From assembly GCA_963974105.1 (NCBI GenBank), contig CAXBBG010000001.1, forward strand, positions 62,001 to 126,000: DNA of 64,000 nt, read 5' to 3'. The notes beneath the pieces were generated by a model. It ran no database searches, was not told the DNA's origin, and worked only from the letters and a program-made list of their open reading frames with translations. This DNA is from UBA2136 sp963974105. Its GTDB lineage: Bacteria > Pseudomonadota > Alphaproteobacteria > UBA2136. Positions 48,836-57,876 of the stretch are shown here, one piece after another (within the stretch, counting starts at the first letter, position 1; every line of letters starts with the position of its first letter). The translations under genes were made by a program, and so were the position numbers.

Positions 48836-50032
48836 TTAATTTTGAAAAACATTAAATACACATGTGCTTGTTACAAGCTCTGCATCTGCTACAAATTCTT
48901 CTAATTCATGGCGTTGCAAACCTGTTTCAACGATATAGGCAGCATAGGCACCTGTTTTATTTTGAGTTGTATTTTCATAAATAACTTGTACATGATTTGC
49001 TTTAACGATTTTGTCACAGCCTTCCACAGGCACACGCACATAATAGCGCGACAAATTAGGTGCTGTATAAAGCCCGGCTTTTTGGCGTAAAGCATAAGGT
49101 TTACGCCCATTTGCTATCGCAATTGTGTCCGACAATAGAGCGCTTGCAATAGATTCATCATCACTGCCATGCCCTACCATAAAGACTGGCCCCGTCATGT
49201 CACTTTCTACCACAACACCTGTCAAGGTTCCGTTTGTATTACCCAGTTGTGAAAATTCTTCAAACAATGTTGGCTGAACGGTCATACCACGTTTTGTAGC
49301 CATTGAAAGCATTTTAATATTACATCCAAATTTTTGGGCAAGCTGAATATCTACAGGCTCTATACCTTTTAAACTATACACCTTCTGTTTTGACAAATCA
49401 GGCCACTCACCAAAAGCAGAAACGCTTAGCAAAGCCAATTTATACAAACTATCCTTACCCGACACATCAAGTTCAGGGTCAGGTTCAGCATAGCCTAATT
49501 CCACAGCGTCTTCTAAGGCACTCGCCAATGTGCAACCTGTGTCCTTCATGCGCATTAAACTATAATTACAGGTGCTGTTTAACACGCCATAAACACGGTC
49601 AATTTTAGCGCCGCCAAAGCCGTTAAATATGGATTCAATAATAGGTACCGCACCAAGCAATGTAGACTCAAACCTCAAGTGCACGCCTTTATCTTCTGCT
49701 AATCGCCATAGCTTTTGTCCATGAATAGCAACAACAGTTTGATTGTTAGTAACAACATTTTTACCTTTTTCAAGCGCTGCACGTATCAACTCAAAGGCAT
49801 TATTAACACTTTCTGTGCAAACAACAATGGTGTCAATTTGATTGGATTCAATAACGCTGTATTCGTCCGCAATACATTTTAAATCACGCACACAAAATTC
49901 TTGCGATTCTTTATCAGCCATGGCGGTTAACTCAAGACAATAGGTTTTTTCTAATTCTAATTTTAACAAATTTTTCGCAAATATTTGAGCAATAGGCGTT
50001 AACCCTATCAATGCAACTTTGTGCTTAACCAT
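48836..50032 (-). CDS. Homoserine dehydrogenase homologue, divergent at catalytic positions
   Basis: Position (before glpX) and sequence place it in the Hom family, which reduces aspartate semialdehyde to homoserine for Thr/Met. The family stretch LNSTCNYSLMRM and GYAEPDPELDVSGKDSLYKLALL, with one catalytic Lys, are clear. The nucleotide loop is altered, with GLTPIA where GLGTVG is usual. The TANKA motif reads TNNQT, so the other catalytic Lys is Gln, and GGIPII reads GAVPII. The 398 residues are shorter than the usual 430 with ACT domain. It may be inactive, repurposed or unusually diverged; a second hom elsewhere would be needed for threonine synthesis if this one is dead. Confidence 0.75.
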   Translation of the reverse strand: MVKHKVALIGLTPIAQIFAKNLLKLELEKTYCLELTAMADKESQEFCVRDLKCIADEYSVIESNQIDTIVVCTESVNNAFELIRAALEKGKNVVTNNQTVVAIHGQKLWRLAEDKGVHLRFESTLLGAVPIIESIFNGFGGAKIDRVYGVLNSTCNYSLMRMKDTGCTLASALEDAVELGYAEPDPELDVSGKDSLYKLALLSVSAFGEWPDLSKQKVYSLKGIEPVDIQLAQKFGCNIKMLSMATKRGMTVQPTLFEEFSQLGNTNGTLTGVVVESDMTGPVFMVGHGSDDESIASALLSDTIAIANGRKPYALRQKAGLYTAPNLSRYYVRVPVEGCDKIVKANHVQVIYENTTQNKTGAYAAYIVETGLQRHELEEFVADAELVTSTCVFNVFQN

Positions 50033-50241
50033 TATTTGTCATCCCCTTGTAGATCTTTGCGGCGTTGTTCATTTTTTTCTACAGCCGCATCAAGCTCCTT
50101 TTTGATGGATGTGGAAGATTCTATTTCCCTTTCAGGTCTTGGGGGAATATCAGAAAGTTTGGGCGTCTTCACGTCTGTGTAACAAGCGCTTAAGCCAGTT
50201 AATACAAACATAATAGTGGCTATTTTTTTTATAAAATACAT
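50032..50241 (-). CDS. Small lipoprotein, 69 aa
   Basis: The product has a lipoprotein signal (basic start, hydrophobic core, lipobox LSAC with Cys at about residue 20) and a mature part of about 50 polar, charged residues with a Pro-rich start (IPPRPERE). Size and tail resemble many small outer-membrane lipoproteins, but no family was recognised. Its stop overlaps the hom start (TAATG), so it is translationally coupled and part of that operon. The maturation enzyme lgt is in the window. Confidence 0.65.
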   Translation of the reverse strand: MYFIKKIATIMFVLTGLSACYTDVKTPKLSDIPPRPEREIESSTSIKKELDAAVEKNEQRRKDLQGDDK

Positions 50242-50529
50242 CGTGGTCAGACAAGCTTTCTTTTACAGCTTTTTCATTTACACCCATAATATAACAAATA
50301 AACCCTATTCGACCACATAAAAAGAACGCAAAATGTATAAATTTTAAGCGCTTTAGCCTTGACAATATATAGAAGAAACCCCACATTTATATACAACAAT
50401 ACATTGAGACTTACATTATAAGGATCAAAACACACATTTTTAACGTTTTCCGCTTAAGCTAAAAGCTTTTTGCGATTCCTATTCTCACTTCTGCACATTT
50501 ATTTGTGCCACCACCCTAGGAGGTCATTT

Positions 50530-52362
50530 ATGACCCTTCATAAATACATAACCAAAGCCGTGACAAAGCATAGTATCCCTGAAGAATTTTCAGATGCTGC
50601 TATCAATCAAGCGCAAGCAATGACAGCACCCACAGCCAGCGATATTGTTGGTCGTGAAGATTTAAGATCTATACCACTTGTGACCATTGATGGTGACGAT
50701 AGTAAAGATTTTGATGACGCTGTATTTGCTGAACCTTGGCATACCGGTTTTCACCTCATTGTGGCAATTGCGGACGTTGCACACTATGTAACCCAGCAAT
50801 CAGCACTTGACATAGAAGCACTTGAACGTGGAAATTCTGTTTATTTCCCCACCAAATGTATCCCTATGTTACCAGAAGAACTTTCAAACAATCTGTGTTC
50901 ATTAAGACCCAACGAAGACCGCCTTGCTTTGGCGATCCACTTGTATATTGATGAAGATGGTACATTGATGGATAGCAAAGTTGTTGCAGCTGTGATCAAT
51001 TCACACGCACGACTCACCTACCAAAATGTACAAAAGTTCTTAGATGGTGATTTAACAGCCATAGCAGCAGGCGTTCAAACTTCTGTTGGACACCTTTTTG
51101 GCGCTTATAAAGCACGCCTCATTAACCGCGAAAATCGTTTTACAGCTGACTATGACAGCCTAGAAAAGTTCTTCGTGTTTAAAGGTAAACGTGTTTTAGA
51201 AGTTAAACCAGCAGCTCGATATGAAAGTCAAAAACTCATTGAAGAGGCTATGATTCTTGCCAATAAAGCTGTTGCTAAAACCTTAATTGAAGCAGGTTCT
51301 TTATGCGTTAGTCGCACACACAGTGCACCGACTGACAGTAAATTACAACGCCTTCATGCCCTTGCAAAGGAATATAACTTAGGACGTGTACCTGACGACA
51401 TTACCCCTGAGGTAATTTGGAATATGGTTCAAGGTGTGCCTGAGGATTTACGTCCTGCGTTTAAAAAACTGCTTCTGCAAACTTCGCAAAAGGCTATTTA
51501 TAGCTGTGAAGATTCAGGGCACTTTGGCTTAGCTTTAGAATACTACGCTCACTTTACGTCACCTATTCGCCGTTATAGCGATTTGGTTATTCACCGTTTG
51601 CTTTACACCACTTTAAAATTGCCTACATGGGAAAAAATTGGTGCCATGCCTACGCGTGACGAACTAAACGACATTTGTGCGCACATTAGTGCCACAGAAG
51701 TAAAAGCGCAGCGTGCTTGTTATGATGTGAACGATCAACTCACAGCTGAATATTACAAGCCTAAAGTTGATGGGCAAGTGTTTCAAGGTACTATCCTTAC
51801 GATACAAAAGAAACGTGGTCAAAATGGCAAAGCCAAACCAAGCAATCTTTCAGTTTTAATTGATGATGGCCTGGCGCGTGTGGATATTCCACTTGGTAAC
51901 ACCCCTGGTAACCGTTACAAATTAACGCGTGATGGTAAAACACTTATTTGTGAAAACAGTAACACTAAACTTGTTGCTGGAGACACAATAAGCGTTGTTT
52001 TAACCAGTGTTAGCATTGAAAAAGCTGAAATTAAAGGAAAATTAAAAGGCCAAGGCAAAAATAACAACCACCGCAATAAAAAATCTGGTGTTAAATGTTA
52101 TAAAAACCAAATTGGGAAAAATGTTGACGGTACTATCGTTGAAATGAAACCCCATGGCATGTTAATTAGCTTTGATGACGGCAAGGCGCAAGCTTTATTA
52201 CCTTTAAGTTTCCTAAAAGAAGACCATTACGTGCTTAATGCAAGTAAAGGAATTTATAAAGGACGTAAAACAAAAAAGGTTTATAAAGTCGGTGAGACCT
52301 TACAAGTGAAACTTGTGAAAGTATGTTCACGTACAGCCAAAATGACTGTAGACCGCGCATAA
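50530..52362 (+). CDS. RNase R/II-family exoribonuclease lacking the N-terminal cold-shock domains
   Basis: The RNB catalytic domain begins almost at once: IVGREDLRSIPLVTIDGDDSKDFDDAV (about residues 38-64) supplies the four metal-binding Asp residues, followed by FPTKCIPMLPEELSNNLCSL and the HFTSPIRRYSDLVIHRLL end. Two OB/S1-like regions follow (about 430-610), the last with VDGTIVEMKPHGMLISF. ATG 50530 with TAGGAGGT is the start; an upstream GTG (50470) adds only a poor stretch. At 610 residues it lacks the roughly 200-residue winged-helix and cold-shock region of typical RNase R. It is probably a processive 3'-5' exonuclease with altered RNA recognition. Confidence 0.82.
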   Translation: MTLHKYITKAVTKHSIPEEFSDAAINQAQAMTAPTASDIVGREDLRSIPLVTIDGDDSKDFDDAVFAEPWHTGFHLIVAIADVAHYVTQQSALDIEALERGNSVYFPTKCIPMLPEELSNNLCSLRPNEDRLALAIHLYIDEDGTLMDSKVVAAVINSHARLTYQNVQKFLDGDLTAIAAGVQTSVGHLFGAYKARLINRENRFTADYDSLEKFFVFKGKRVLEVKPAARYESQKLIEEAMILANKAVAKTLIEAGSLCVSRTHSAPTDSKLQRLHALAKEYNLGRVPDDITPEVIWNMVQGVPEDLRPAFKKLLLQTSQKAIYSCEDSGHFGLALEYYAHFTSPIRRYSDLVIHRLLYTTLKLPTWEKIGAMPTRDELNDICAHISATEVKAQRACYDVNDQLTAEYYKPKVDGQVFQGTILTIQKKRGQNGKAKPSNLSVLIDDGLARVDIPLGNTPGNRYKLTRDGKTLICENSNTKLVAGDTISVVLTSVSIEKAEIKGKLKGQGKNNNHRNKKSGVKCYKNQIGKNVDGTIVEMKPHGMLISFDDGKAQALLPLSFLKEDHYVLNASKGIYKGRKTKKVYKVGETLQVKLVKVCSRTAKMTVDRA

Positions 52363-52379
52363 GCGTATAGCGAAACCAA

Positions 52380-52409
52380 AAGGAGCCCCTCGGGGCTCCT
52401 TAACTTTTT
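52380..52409. terminator. Intrinsic terminator after the RNase R-like gene
   Basis: A perfect stem AAGGAGCCC / GGGCTCCTT closes a CTCG tetraloop and is followed by ACTTTTT. It lies between convergent genes and may also serve lpxC. Confidence 0.8.
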
Positions 52410-52489
52410 GGGAAATGATTTTAGCGAAAAGGACGACTATAATAATAGAGCATAAACCCCCAAAACAAAAGCTTTCGAACTTTAAAAAG

Positions 52490-53344
52490 TTATACCCATT
52501 TCCAGTTCTCTGGGTTTTCTAAAATAGCACGCAACAAACGGTTGTTCATCTCGTGTCCTGGGCGTGTTAGATTAAAAGAACCTACAATGCGGTAACCGGA
52601 AACGTAAAAATCACCAATCGCGTCTAGCGCTTTATGGCGCAGTGGCTCATCTTCAAAACGCAAACCTTCTTCATTGATCGGTTTACCTTCCGCGTTAAAC
52701 ACCACGGCGTTTTCTAAGCTACCACCTTTAGCGAGACCCATTGAATGCATATATTCAATGTCACGTTCAAAACAAAATGTGCGTGCTTTGGCAAGTTCAC
52801 GGCGGAACTCAAAAGAGCTTCCCGTGAAATCAGCTTTTTGCGGTGGAATATCTGCCCCGTAATGGACAAAAACATGCATGTTAAAATGCCCCGAAGGTTT
52901 AACACTTGCCATGCTATTACCTTCTTTTACGACAACTTCTTTTAAAATTTTTATCACTTTACGTGGGTCACTTTGTTCAGCTACACCAGCTTTGTCAATT
53001 AACTCTACCCAAGGCTGAGAACTACCGTCAAAAACAGGCAACTCTTCACCATCAAGCTCAATAATAATATTATCAACCTCAAGAGCATAAAGTGCGGCCA
53101 TAATATGCTCAATCGTGCCTACTTTAACCCTGTGTTCATTAGAAACTTGCGTGCAAAGCGTACTATCAGTTACGGCTGAAGCGCATACATTAATAGCGCC
53201 CGCACCTGGTGTAACGTCCGTTCTGTGAAAAACAATACCTGTATATTCTTCGGCCGGTTTAAGCGTTACGTTTACAGTATTACCTGTGTGTAAACCAATA
53301 CCAAAAGCAGAAACCGATTGTTTTAATGTGCGTTGCATAGACAT
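52490..53344 (-). CDS. lpxC: UDP-3-O-acyl-N-acetylglucosamine deacetylase
   Basis: LpxC removes the N-acetyl group of UDP-3-O-acyl-GlcNAc, the committed step of lipid A synthesis, using zinc. The 284-residue product has FGIGLHTGNTVNVTLKPA, the catalytic IEHIMAALYAL (about residues 77-87, Glu and zinc His) and LRHKALDAIGDFYVSG (about 232-247, zinc His and Asp). GHEMNNRLL near the C terminus supplies the last His. Length is slightly below the E. coli 305. It ends the dcw cluster after ftsZ, as in many proteobacteria, behind a terminator. Confidence 0.97.
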   Translation of the reverse strand: MSMQRTLKQSVSAFGIGLHTGNTVNVTLKPAEEYTGIVFHRTDVTPGAGAINVCASAVTDSTLCTQVSNEHRVKVGTIEHIMAALYALEVDNIIIELDGEELPVFDGSSQPWVELIDKAGVAEQSDPRKVIKILKEVVVKEGNSMASVKPSGHFNMHVFVHYGADIPPQKADFTGSSFEFRRELAKARTFCFERDIEYMHSMGLAKGGSLENAVVFNAEGKPINEEGLRFEDEPLRHKALDAIGDFYVSGYRIVGSFNLTRPGHEMNNRLLRAILENPENWKWV

Positions 53345-53449
53345 GTTTTATGAATTCCTTAATTTTAATAACTCCCCATATATAACAAATTCGCCATAAA
53401 ATGGATAGATATATTTAAATGTACATGAGCAGTTATATATCTTATCTAT

Positions 53450-53479
53450 AAAAAAAGCCCCTCAATGAGGAGCTTTTTT
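53450..53479 (-). terminator. Terminator after ftsZ
   Basis: An A7/T7-flanked stem (GC-C-CCTC / GAGG-A-GC with one mismatch) and AAT loop lies between ftsZ and lpxC and would end the dcw transcript before lpxC. Confidence 0.8.
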
Positions 53480-53551
53480 ATGCGTTATTGCTTTTGCGGG
53501 GAACATGTAGTTAACACCTACACGCGACCGCACAAAAGTGAATAAATAGCC

Positions 53552-54757
53552 TTAATTAGCCTGACGACGAAGGAAAGCTGGGATATCGAGGTCGATATCG
53601 TCAAACATTGACTTTTGTTCGTCTTTCTTTTGTGCAGCTTGTTCAAAGTTTTTCACGTTTGGTGAAACTTCTACCGTTGCTTCAAGAGCCGCTTCTACTG
53701 TATTTTCAACCTTTGGGGCTGTTTTTACCGCGGTTGAAGACACTGCATTTGTGCTTAAGTTTGCCTGTGTTACAGGGCGACGTGCATGCATGTTGCTTTG
53801 CAAGCCTGTTGCAACAACACTGACACGAATTTTACTGCCAAGCGATGAGTCACACGCTGTACCAAAGATAATGTTTGCATCAGGGTCAACTTCTTCACGG
53901 ATACGGTTAGCGGCTTCGTCCACTTCGTAAAGTGTCATGTCGTCACCACCTGTAATGTTGATAAGAACACCACGTGCACCCGACATTGAAATACCGTCAA
54001 GTAGCGGGCTAGAAATAGCCATTTCAGCAGCCATAATAGCACGGCGTTCACCTTCAGCTTCACCTGTACCCATTAAAGCTTGCCCCATTTCAGACATAAC
54101 TGTCTTAATATCGTTAAAGTCTAGGTTAATAAACCCAGGCACAACCATTAAGTCAGTTACACCGCGCACACCTTTGTAAAGCACTTCATCAGCTAATTTA
54201 AAAGCGTCTTGAAGCGATGTACGTTCTGTTGCAATGCGGAATAAGTTTTGGTTAGGAATAATAATAACAGTATCAACACAGTTTTGAAGTTCTTCGATAC
54301 CAGCTTCAGCCACACGCATGCGGCGAGAGCCTTCAAATCCGAAAGGTTTTGTAACAACAGCAACAGTTAAAATACCTTGTTCTTTAGCAGCGCGGGCAAC
54401 AACGGGTACAGCACCTGTCCCTGTTCCGCCACCCATACCAGCGGTAATAAACACCATGTGTGAACCGCGAATAGCTTCAGAAATCTCGTCGAAAGATTCT
54501 TCTGCGGCAGCTGCACCTACTTCAGGATTAGCGCCAGCGCCTAAACCTTCAGTAATTTGTTTACCAAGGCTAATTTTTTTATCAGCAGGATTAACTTCTA
54601 GCGCTTGTAAATCAGTATTAGCGGCGATAAATGAAACGCCCTTAAGATCGGCTTCGATCATGTTACGTAGTGCATTACAACCCGCACCACCACAACCAAT
54701 AACAGATATGCGAGGTTGATGTGGGTGATCTTCGATCATACTGATATTTAACGACAT
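53552..54757 (-). CDS. ftsZ: Cell-division tubulin FtsZ
   Basis: FtsZ is the GTPase that forms the division ring. The 401-residue product has VIGCGGAGCNALRNM (about residues 19-33), AANTDLQAL, the tubulin signature GMGGGTGTGA (about 105-114), and MVVPGFINLDFNDIKTVM. After a spacer of about 60 residues it ends in DIDLDIPAFLRRQ, the conserved tail that binds FtsA/ZipA-type partners. It is near the end of the dcw cluster, 81 bp after ftsA. Confidence 0.98.
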   Translation of the reverse strand: MSLNISMIEDHPHQPRISVIGCGGAGCNALRNMIEADLKGVSFIAANTDLQALEVNPADKKISLGKQITEGLGAGANPEVGAAAAEESFDEISEAIRGSHMVFITAGMGGGTGTGAVPVVARAAKEQGILTVAVVTKPFGFEGSRRMRVAEAGIEELQNCVDTVIIIPNQNLFRIATERTSLQDAFKLADEVLYKGVRGVTDLMVVPGFINLDFNDIKTVMSEMGQALMGTGEAEGERRAIMAAEMAISSPLLDGISMSGARGVLINITGGDDMTLYEVDEAANRIREEVDPDANIIFGTACDSSLGSKIRVSVVATGLQSNMHARRPVTQANLSTNAVSSTAVKTAPKVENTVEAALEATVEVSPNVKNFEQAAQKKDEQKSMFDDIDLDIPAFLRRQAN

Positions 54758-54838
54758 AGTTAAACCTTCCTTGTGCTGTGTTATTTATTATTTATTAGCA
54801 TAACTAATTTTTAATAAGAATACTCTAAAAAAATATTT

Positions 54839-56083
54839 TTATCCAGCCTGAAAAGCGTCCTTTAACCATTTATTTAAATGAGCGAATAAATCAACAAACT
54901 TGCGACTTACAGCACGATTTCTTTGTTGCGCAGCGAACTCTTTTGCACCATGTACAACCAAACCCGAAACTGTGGAGAACTGTGGCAAAGAAGACATATC
55001 TGTCAACCCTTCTAACTCAACAGGGCGCGCTAAACGCACATTTTTGTCTAAAACAACTTCTGCAAGCTGCTTCATACCTTCAAGTTGTGACGTACCACCT
55101 GTAAGTACAACACGGCGACCAATCACAGATTCGAACCCTGATTGTTCGATTTTATCACGCACCATTTCAAGTATTTCTTCGCAACGTGGCTGAATAATAC
55201 CTGCAAGCGCACCACGTGTAACGTGACCCGTTGCAGCTTCTTCGTCTTCACCCACATGCGGAATGTCAATATTTTCGTCACCTTGCACCAAAGAAGCTAA
55301 AGCACAACCGTATAAGTTTTTAATGCGCTCAGCATAAGAAAGTGGTGTTGATAACCCACGAGCAATATCGCTTGTAATATGGTTTCCACCTACAGGTAAC
55401 ACAGCTGTGTAAAGCAAAACACCTTCTGCGTATATCGCAATATCACAAGTGCCGCCACCCATATCAACCAAGCATACACCTAGTTCTTTTTCGTCTGGCA
55501 CAAGGCAAGAAAGTGCCGATGCGTAAGGTTGAACGATAATATCGTCAATATCTAAATGACAACGTTCTACACAACGTGCCACATTACGCACTGCATTTGA
55601 AGCTGCTGAAATAATATGCACTTCCGATTCAAGGCGTGAGCCTGTCATACCACGCGGATCACGAATATCTGTATGGCTATCAAGCACGTAACGTACTGGC
55701 TGAGCGTGAATAATCTGACGATCACCTTCAAGTTGCTTTGCACGGGCAACATCAATAACTTTTGCAATATCAACATCAGTAATTTCATGCTGATTCAACA
55801 CAACCAAACCATCGGTCATGTGACTACGCAGATGAACACCACCCAAACTTACATAAACACTGTTCACAGACACATCCGCCATTTCTTCGGCTTGCGCTAC
55901 CGCTTCACGAATAGCTGTTTCTGTACGGTCCATGTCAATAATCATCCCACGTTTCATACCGTGAGAAACATGCTGACCATAACCAATAACACGTGGGTTG
56001 TAAAAGTCGTCTAGTTCTGCGATAAAACAGCTTACCTTACTTCCACCAATGTCTAAACCTGCAATGTAGTTTCCTTTAGCCAT
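54839..56083 (-). CDS. ftsA: Cell-division actin FtsA
   Basis: FtsA tethers FtsZ filaments to the membrane and recruits later division proteins. The 414-residue product has the actin-fold phosphate loop AGLDIGGSKVSCF (about residues 8-20), VYVSLGGVHLRSH, VDMGGGTCDIAIY (about 207-219) and VLTGGTSQLEG. It ends in a short amphipathic helix (KWLKDAFQ) that should bind the membrane. It begins 1 bp after the ftsQ stop, so it is in the same operon. Confidence 0.97.
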   Translation of the reverse strand: MAKGNYIAGLDIGGSKVSCFIAELDDFYNPRVIGYGQHVSHGMKRGMIIDMDRTETAIREAVAQAEEMADVSVNSVYVSLGGVHLRSHMTDGLVVLNQHEITDVDIAKVIDVARAKQLEGDRQIIHAQPVRYVLDSHTDIRDPRGMTGSRLESEVHIISAASNAVRNVARCVERCHLDIDDIIVQPYASALSCLVPDEKELGVCLVDMGGGTCDIAIYAEGVLLYTAVLPVGGNHITSDIARGLSTPLSYAERIKNLYGCALASLVQGDENIDIPHVGEDEEAATGHVTRGALAGIIQPRCEEILEMVRDKIEQSGFESVIGRRVVLTGGTSQLEGMKQLAEVVLDKNVRLARPVELEGLTDMSSLPQFSTVSGLVVHGAKEFAAQQRNRAVSRKFVDLFAHLNKWLKDAFQAG

Positions 56084-56084
56084 G

Positions 56085-56873
56085 TTACAAAATTCTTTCT
56101 TTCAGTTTTTCATGTGGCGGTAAACGCAAAACAATGCGGTCTTCTAGACGTAAGTCCACCACGCCCCCCTTCATTGCTAAAATATCTTTTTTAGCATTTA
56201 ATTTTTTCAAAATATCCAAAGCCTGCTCTGGATTATTTTCTGGTAATTGCACCCATACCCCTGCACTAAATGCAATATCCCAACGGCGGTCACCAATGTA
56301 ACGTGCTTCGACGACATCTGTGCCCAATTTAATATCTTTACTCATAAGCAGACCAAACAAGCTTGCCGCCTGCTCGGCTGCATTTTCCCCACGCAATAGT
56401 GGCAAATGCATAAACTCTGTATTTTCTATATCCGTAATTTCATGCCCGTCTGACGCCACCAACCAAATAGAATCTTCTTTTTCAAGGCGTGCAATCGGCG
56501 TGTATTCGTAAATAGAAACTTTAAGCGTTGATGGGAGCTGGCGCTCAACCACCGATTCCCTTACCCAGCTGAGTTGGTGAATATTTTCACGCACCTTTGC
56601 GGCGTCAAAGCCAATCAAAGAGTCACCTTTTGTAAGGCCAAGTGCTGTTAAAAGCTCTTCATGGTTAAGATTTTTTGTACCATCTACAAGTATTTTTTCA
56701 AGCTTTGCGTCAATACTACGTGCCACAAATTCACTTATATCGCCCGAAACTTTAGGGTAAGCATAATAAGCCCCCACAACAGCTAAAACAGACAAAGACA
56801 AAACACAAATACGCTTTACAAGCTTCTTATGAAACTTCTTTGGCCTTTTTAGTTTTTGTTCCTTTGTTTGCAC
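56085..56873 (-). CDS. ftsQ: Cell-division protein FtsQ
   Basis: FtsQ is a bitopic protein that bridges early and late divisome parts. It has a basic cytoplasmic N terminus, one membrane segment (about residues 20-38), a POTRA domain (about 60-130; ILVDGTKNLNHEELL ... SWVRESVVERQLPSTLKVSI) and a C-terminal beta domain. GTG 56873 was chosen because AGAGGA lies 6 nt upstream; a TTG at 56894 is the alternative. Either start overlaps the ddl stop, showing coupled translation. Confidence 0.92.
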   Translation of the reverse strand: MQTKEQKLKRPKKFHKKLVKRICVLSLSVLAVVGAYYAYPKVSGDISEFVARSIDAKLEKILVDGTKNLNHEELLTALGLTKGDSLIGFDAAKVRENIHQLSWVRESVVERQLPSTLKVSIYEYTPIARLEKEDSIWLVASDGHEITDIENTEFMHLPLLRGENAAEQAASLFGLLMSKDIKLGTDVVEARYIGDRRWDIAFSAGVWVQLPENNPEQALDILKKLNAKKDILAMKGGVVDLRLEDRIVLRLPPHEKLKERIL

Positions 56874-57799
56874 TTGCCGTCCTCTATTATCCAAGAAATA
56901 AGTTGTGAAAAAGACATCCCTTTATGTTTTGCCACTTCGGGCACCAAACTTGTCGACGTCATACCTGGCAAGGTATTCACTTCAAGCACCACAAGGCGAT
57001 TGGCTTTTTCATCATATCTAAAGTCTACCCGACTCACCCCTGTGCAACCTAAACTTTTGTGTGCTTTAAGCGCTAAAAGCTCTGCTTCTTTTCGAACCTC
57101 TGTTGCAATTGGAGCAGGGTATAGATGTTGGCTCCCCCCAACCTCATATTTTGCACTATAATCATAAAAATCGTGCCCGTCACTTGTTATTTCCATCACG
57201 CCTAAAGCCTTGCTACCCATCACAGGAATCGTGAGTTCGCGGCCATGAATAAATTCTTCCATCAAAAGTGCGGATGGGTTCATTTTTTTTGCCATAGAAA
57301 GACGCTCGAAAGCTTTTGGCCATTCATTAGCACTACGGACAATTTCTATCCCGACTGAAGAACCCCCATTATTCGGCTTAAAAACAGCCGGAAGTGAAAC
57401 ATTTAAATGAGAAATATCTTCTGGAAGATTATCATCGGTCAATATAAGCTCTTCTTTAGCCACGTCTAAACCGCTTGCAGAAAATATTTTTTTAGCAACC
57501 GACTTGTCCATCGCCAAAGCCGAAGCGCGCATATCGCTACCATTATATGGTAAATTTAAGCTTTCTAAAACAGCTTGAACCGTACCATCTTCACCAGGAC
57601 TACCGTGCATGGCAATAAATACAAAGCTTGGGCGAAGTTTAATCAAATCTTCTACCCATGTACCGACATTAAATTCTAGCTTACAAAATGAAAGTTGAAG
57701 CTCGAGCATCGCCTTTTCTATAGACTTTGCCGTTGACTTTGAAACTTCGGCTTCGCCACCTGGCCCACCAAATAAAATAACAATATTTTCTTTGTGCAT
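56849..57799 (-). CDS. ddl: D-alanine-D-alanine ligase
   Basis: Ddl joins two D-Ala for the muropeptide stem. The 316-residue ATP-grasp protein has LFGGPGGEAEVSKSTAK at the N terminus, AMHGSPGEDGTVQAVLE (about residues 65-81), VFKPNNGGSSVGIE (about 136-149), MEEFIHGRELTIPV and the metal-binding VLEVNTLPGMTSTSLVPE near the end. ATG 57799 is preceded by GAGGGGGA; the ATG five codons earlier would put that site inside the gene. It lies between murB and ftsQ in the dcw cluster. Confidence 0.96.
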   Translation of the reverse strand: MHKENIVILFGGPGGEAEVSKSTAKSIEKAMLELQLSFCKLEFNVGTWVEDLIKLRPSFVFIAMHGSPGEDGTVQAVLESLNLPYNGSDMRASALAMDKSVAKKIFSASGLDVAKEELILTDDNLPEDISHLNVSLPAVFKPNNGGSSVGIEIVRSANEWPKAFERLSMAKKMNPSALLMEEFIHGRELTIPVMGSKALGVMEITSDGHDFYDYSAKYEVGGSQHLYPAPIATEVRKEAELLALKAHKSLGCTGVSRVDFRYDEKANRLVVLEVNTLPGMTSTSLVPEVAKHKGMSFSQLISWIIEDGKCKQRNKN

Positions 57800-57876
57800 C
57801 TTCTTCCCCCTCATTTATTAGAGGTTTAGAATATCACTTCAAAATAGGCACTCAAAAGAAATAATAAAAAACAAGG

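Noticed and set aside
50470..50529. Upstream GTG start for the RNase R-like gene
   Set aside because: The added 20 residues look non-coding and the ATG at 50530 has an ideal TAGGAGGT ribosome site; neither start restores the missing N-terminal domains.
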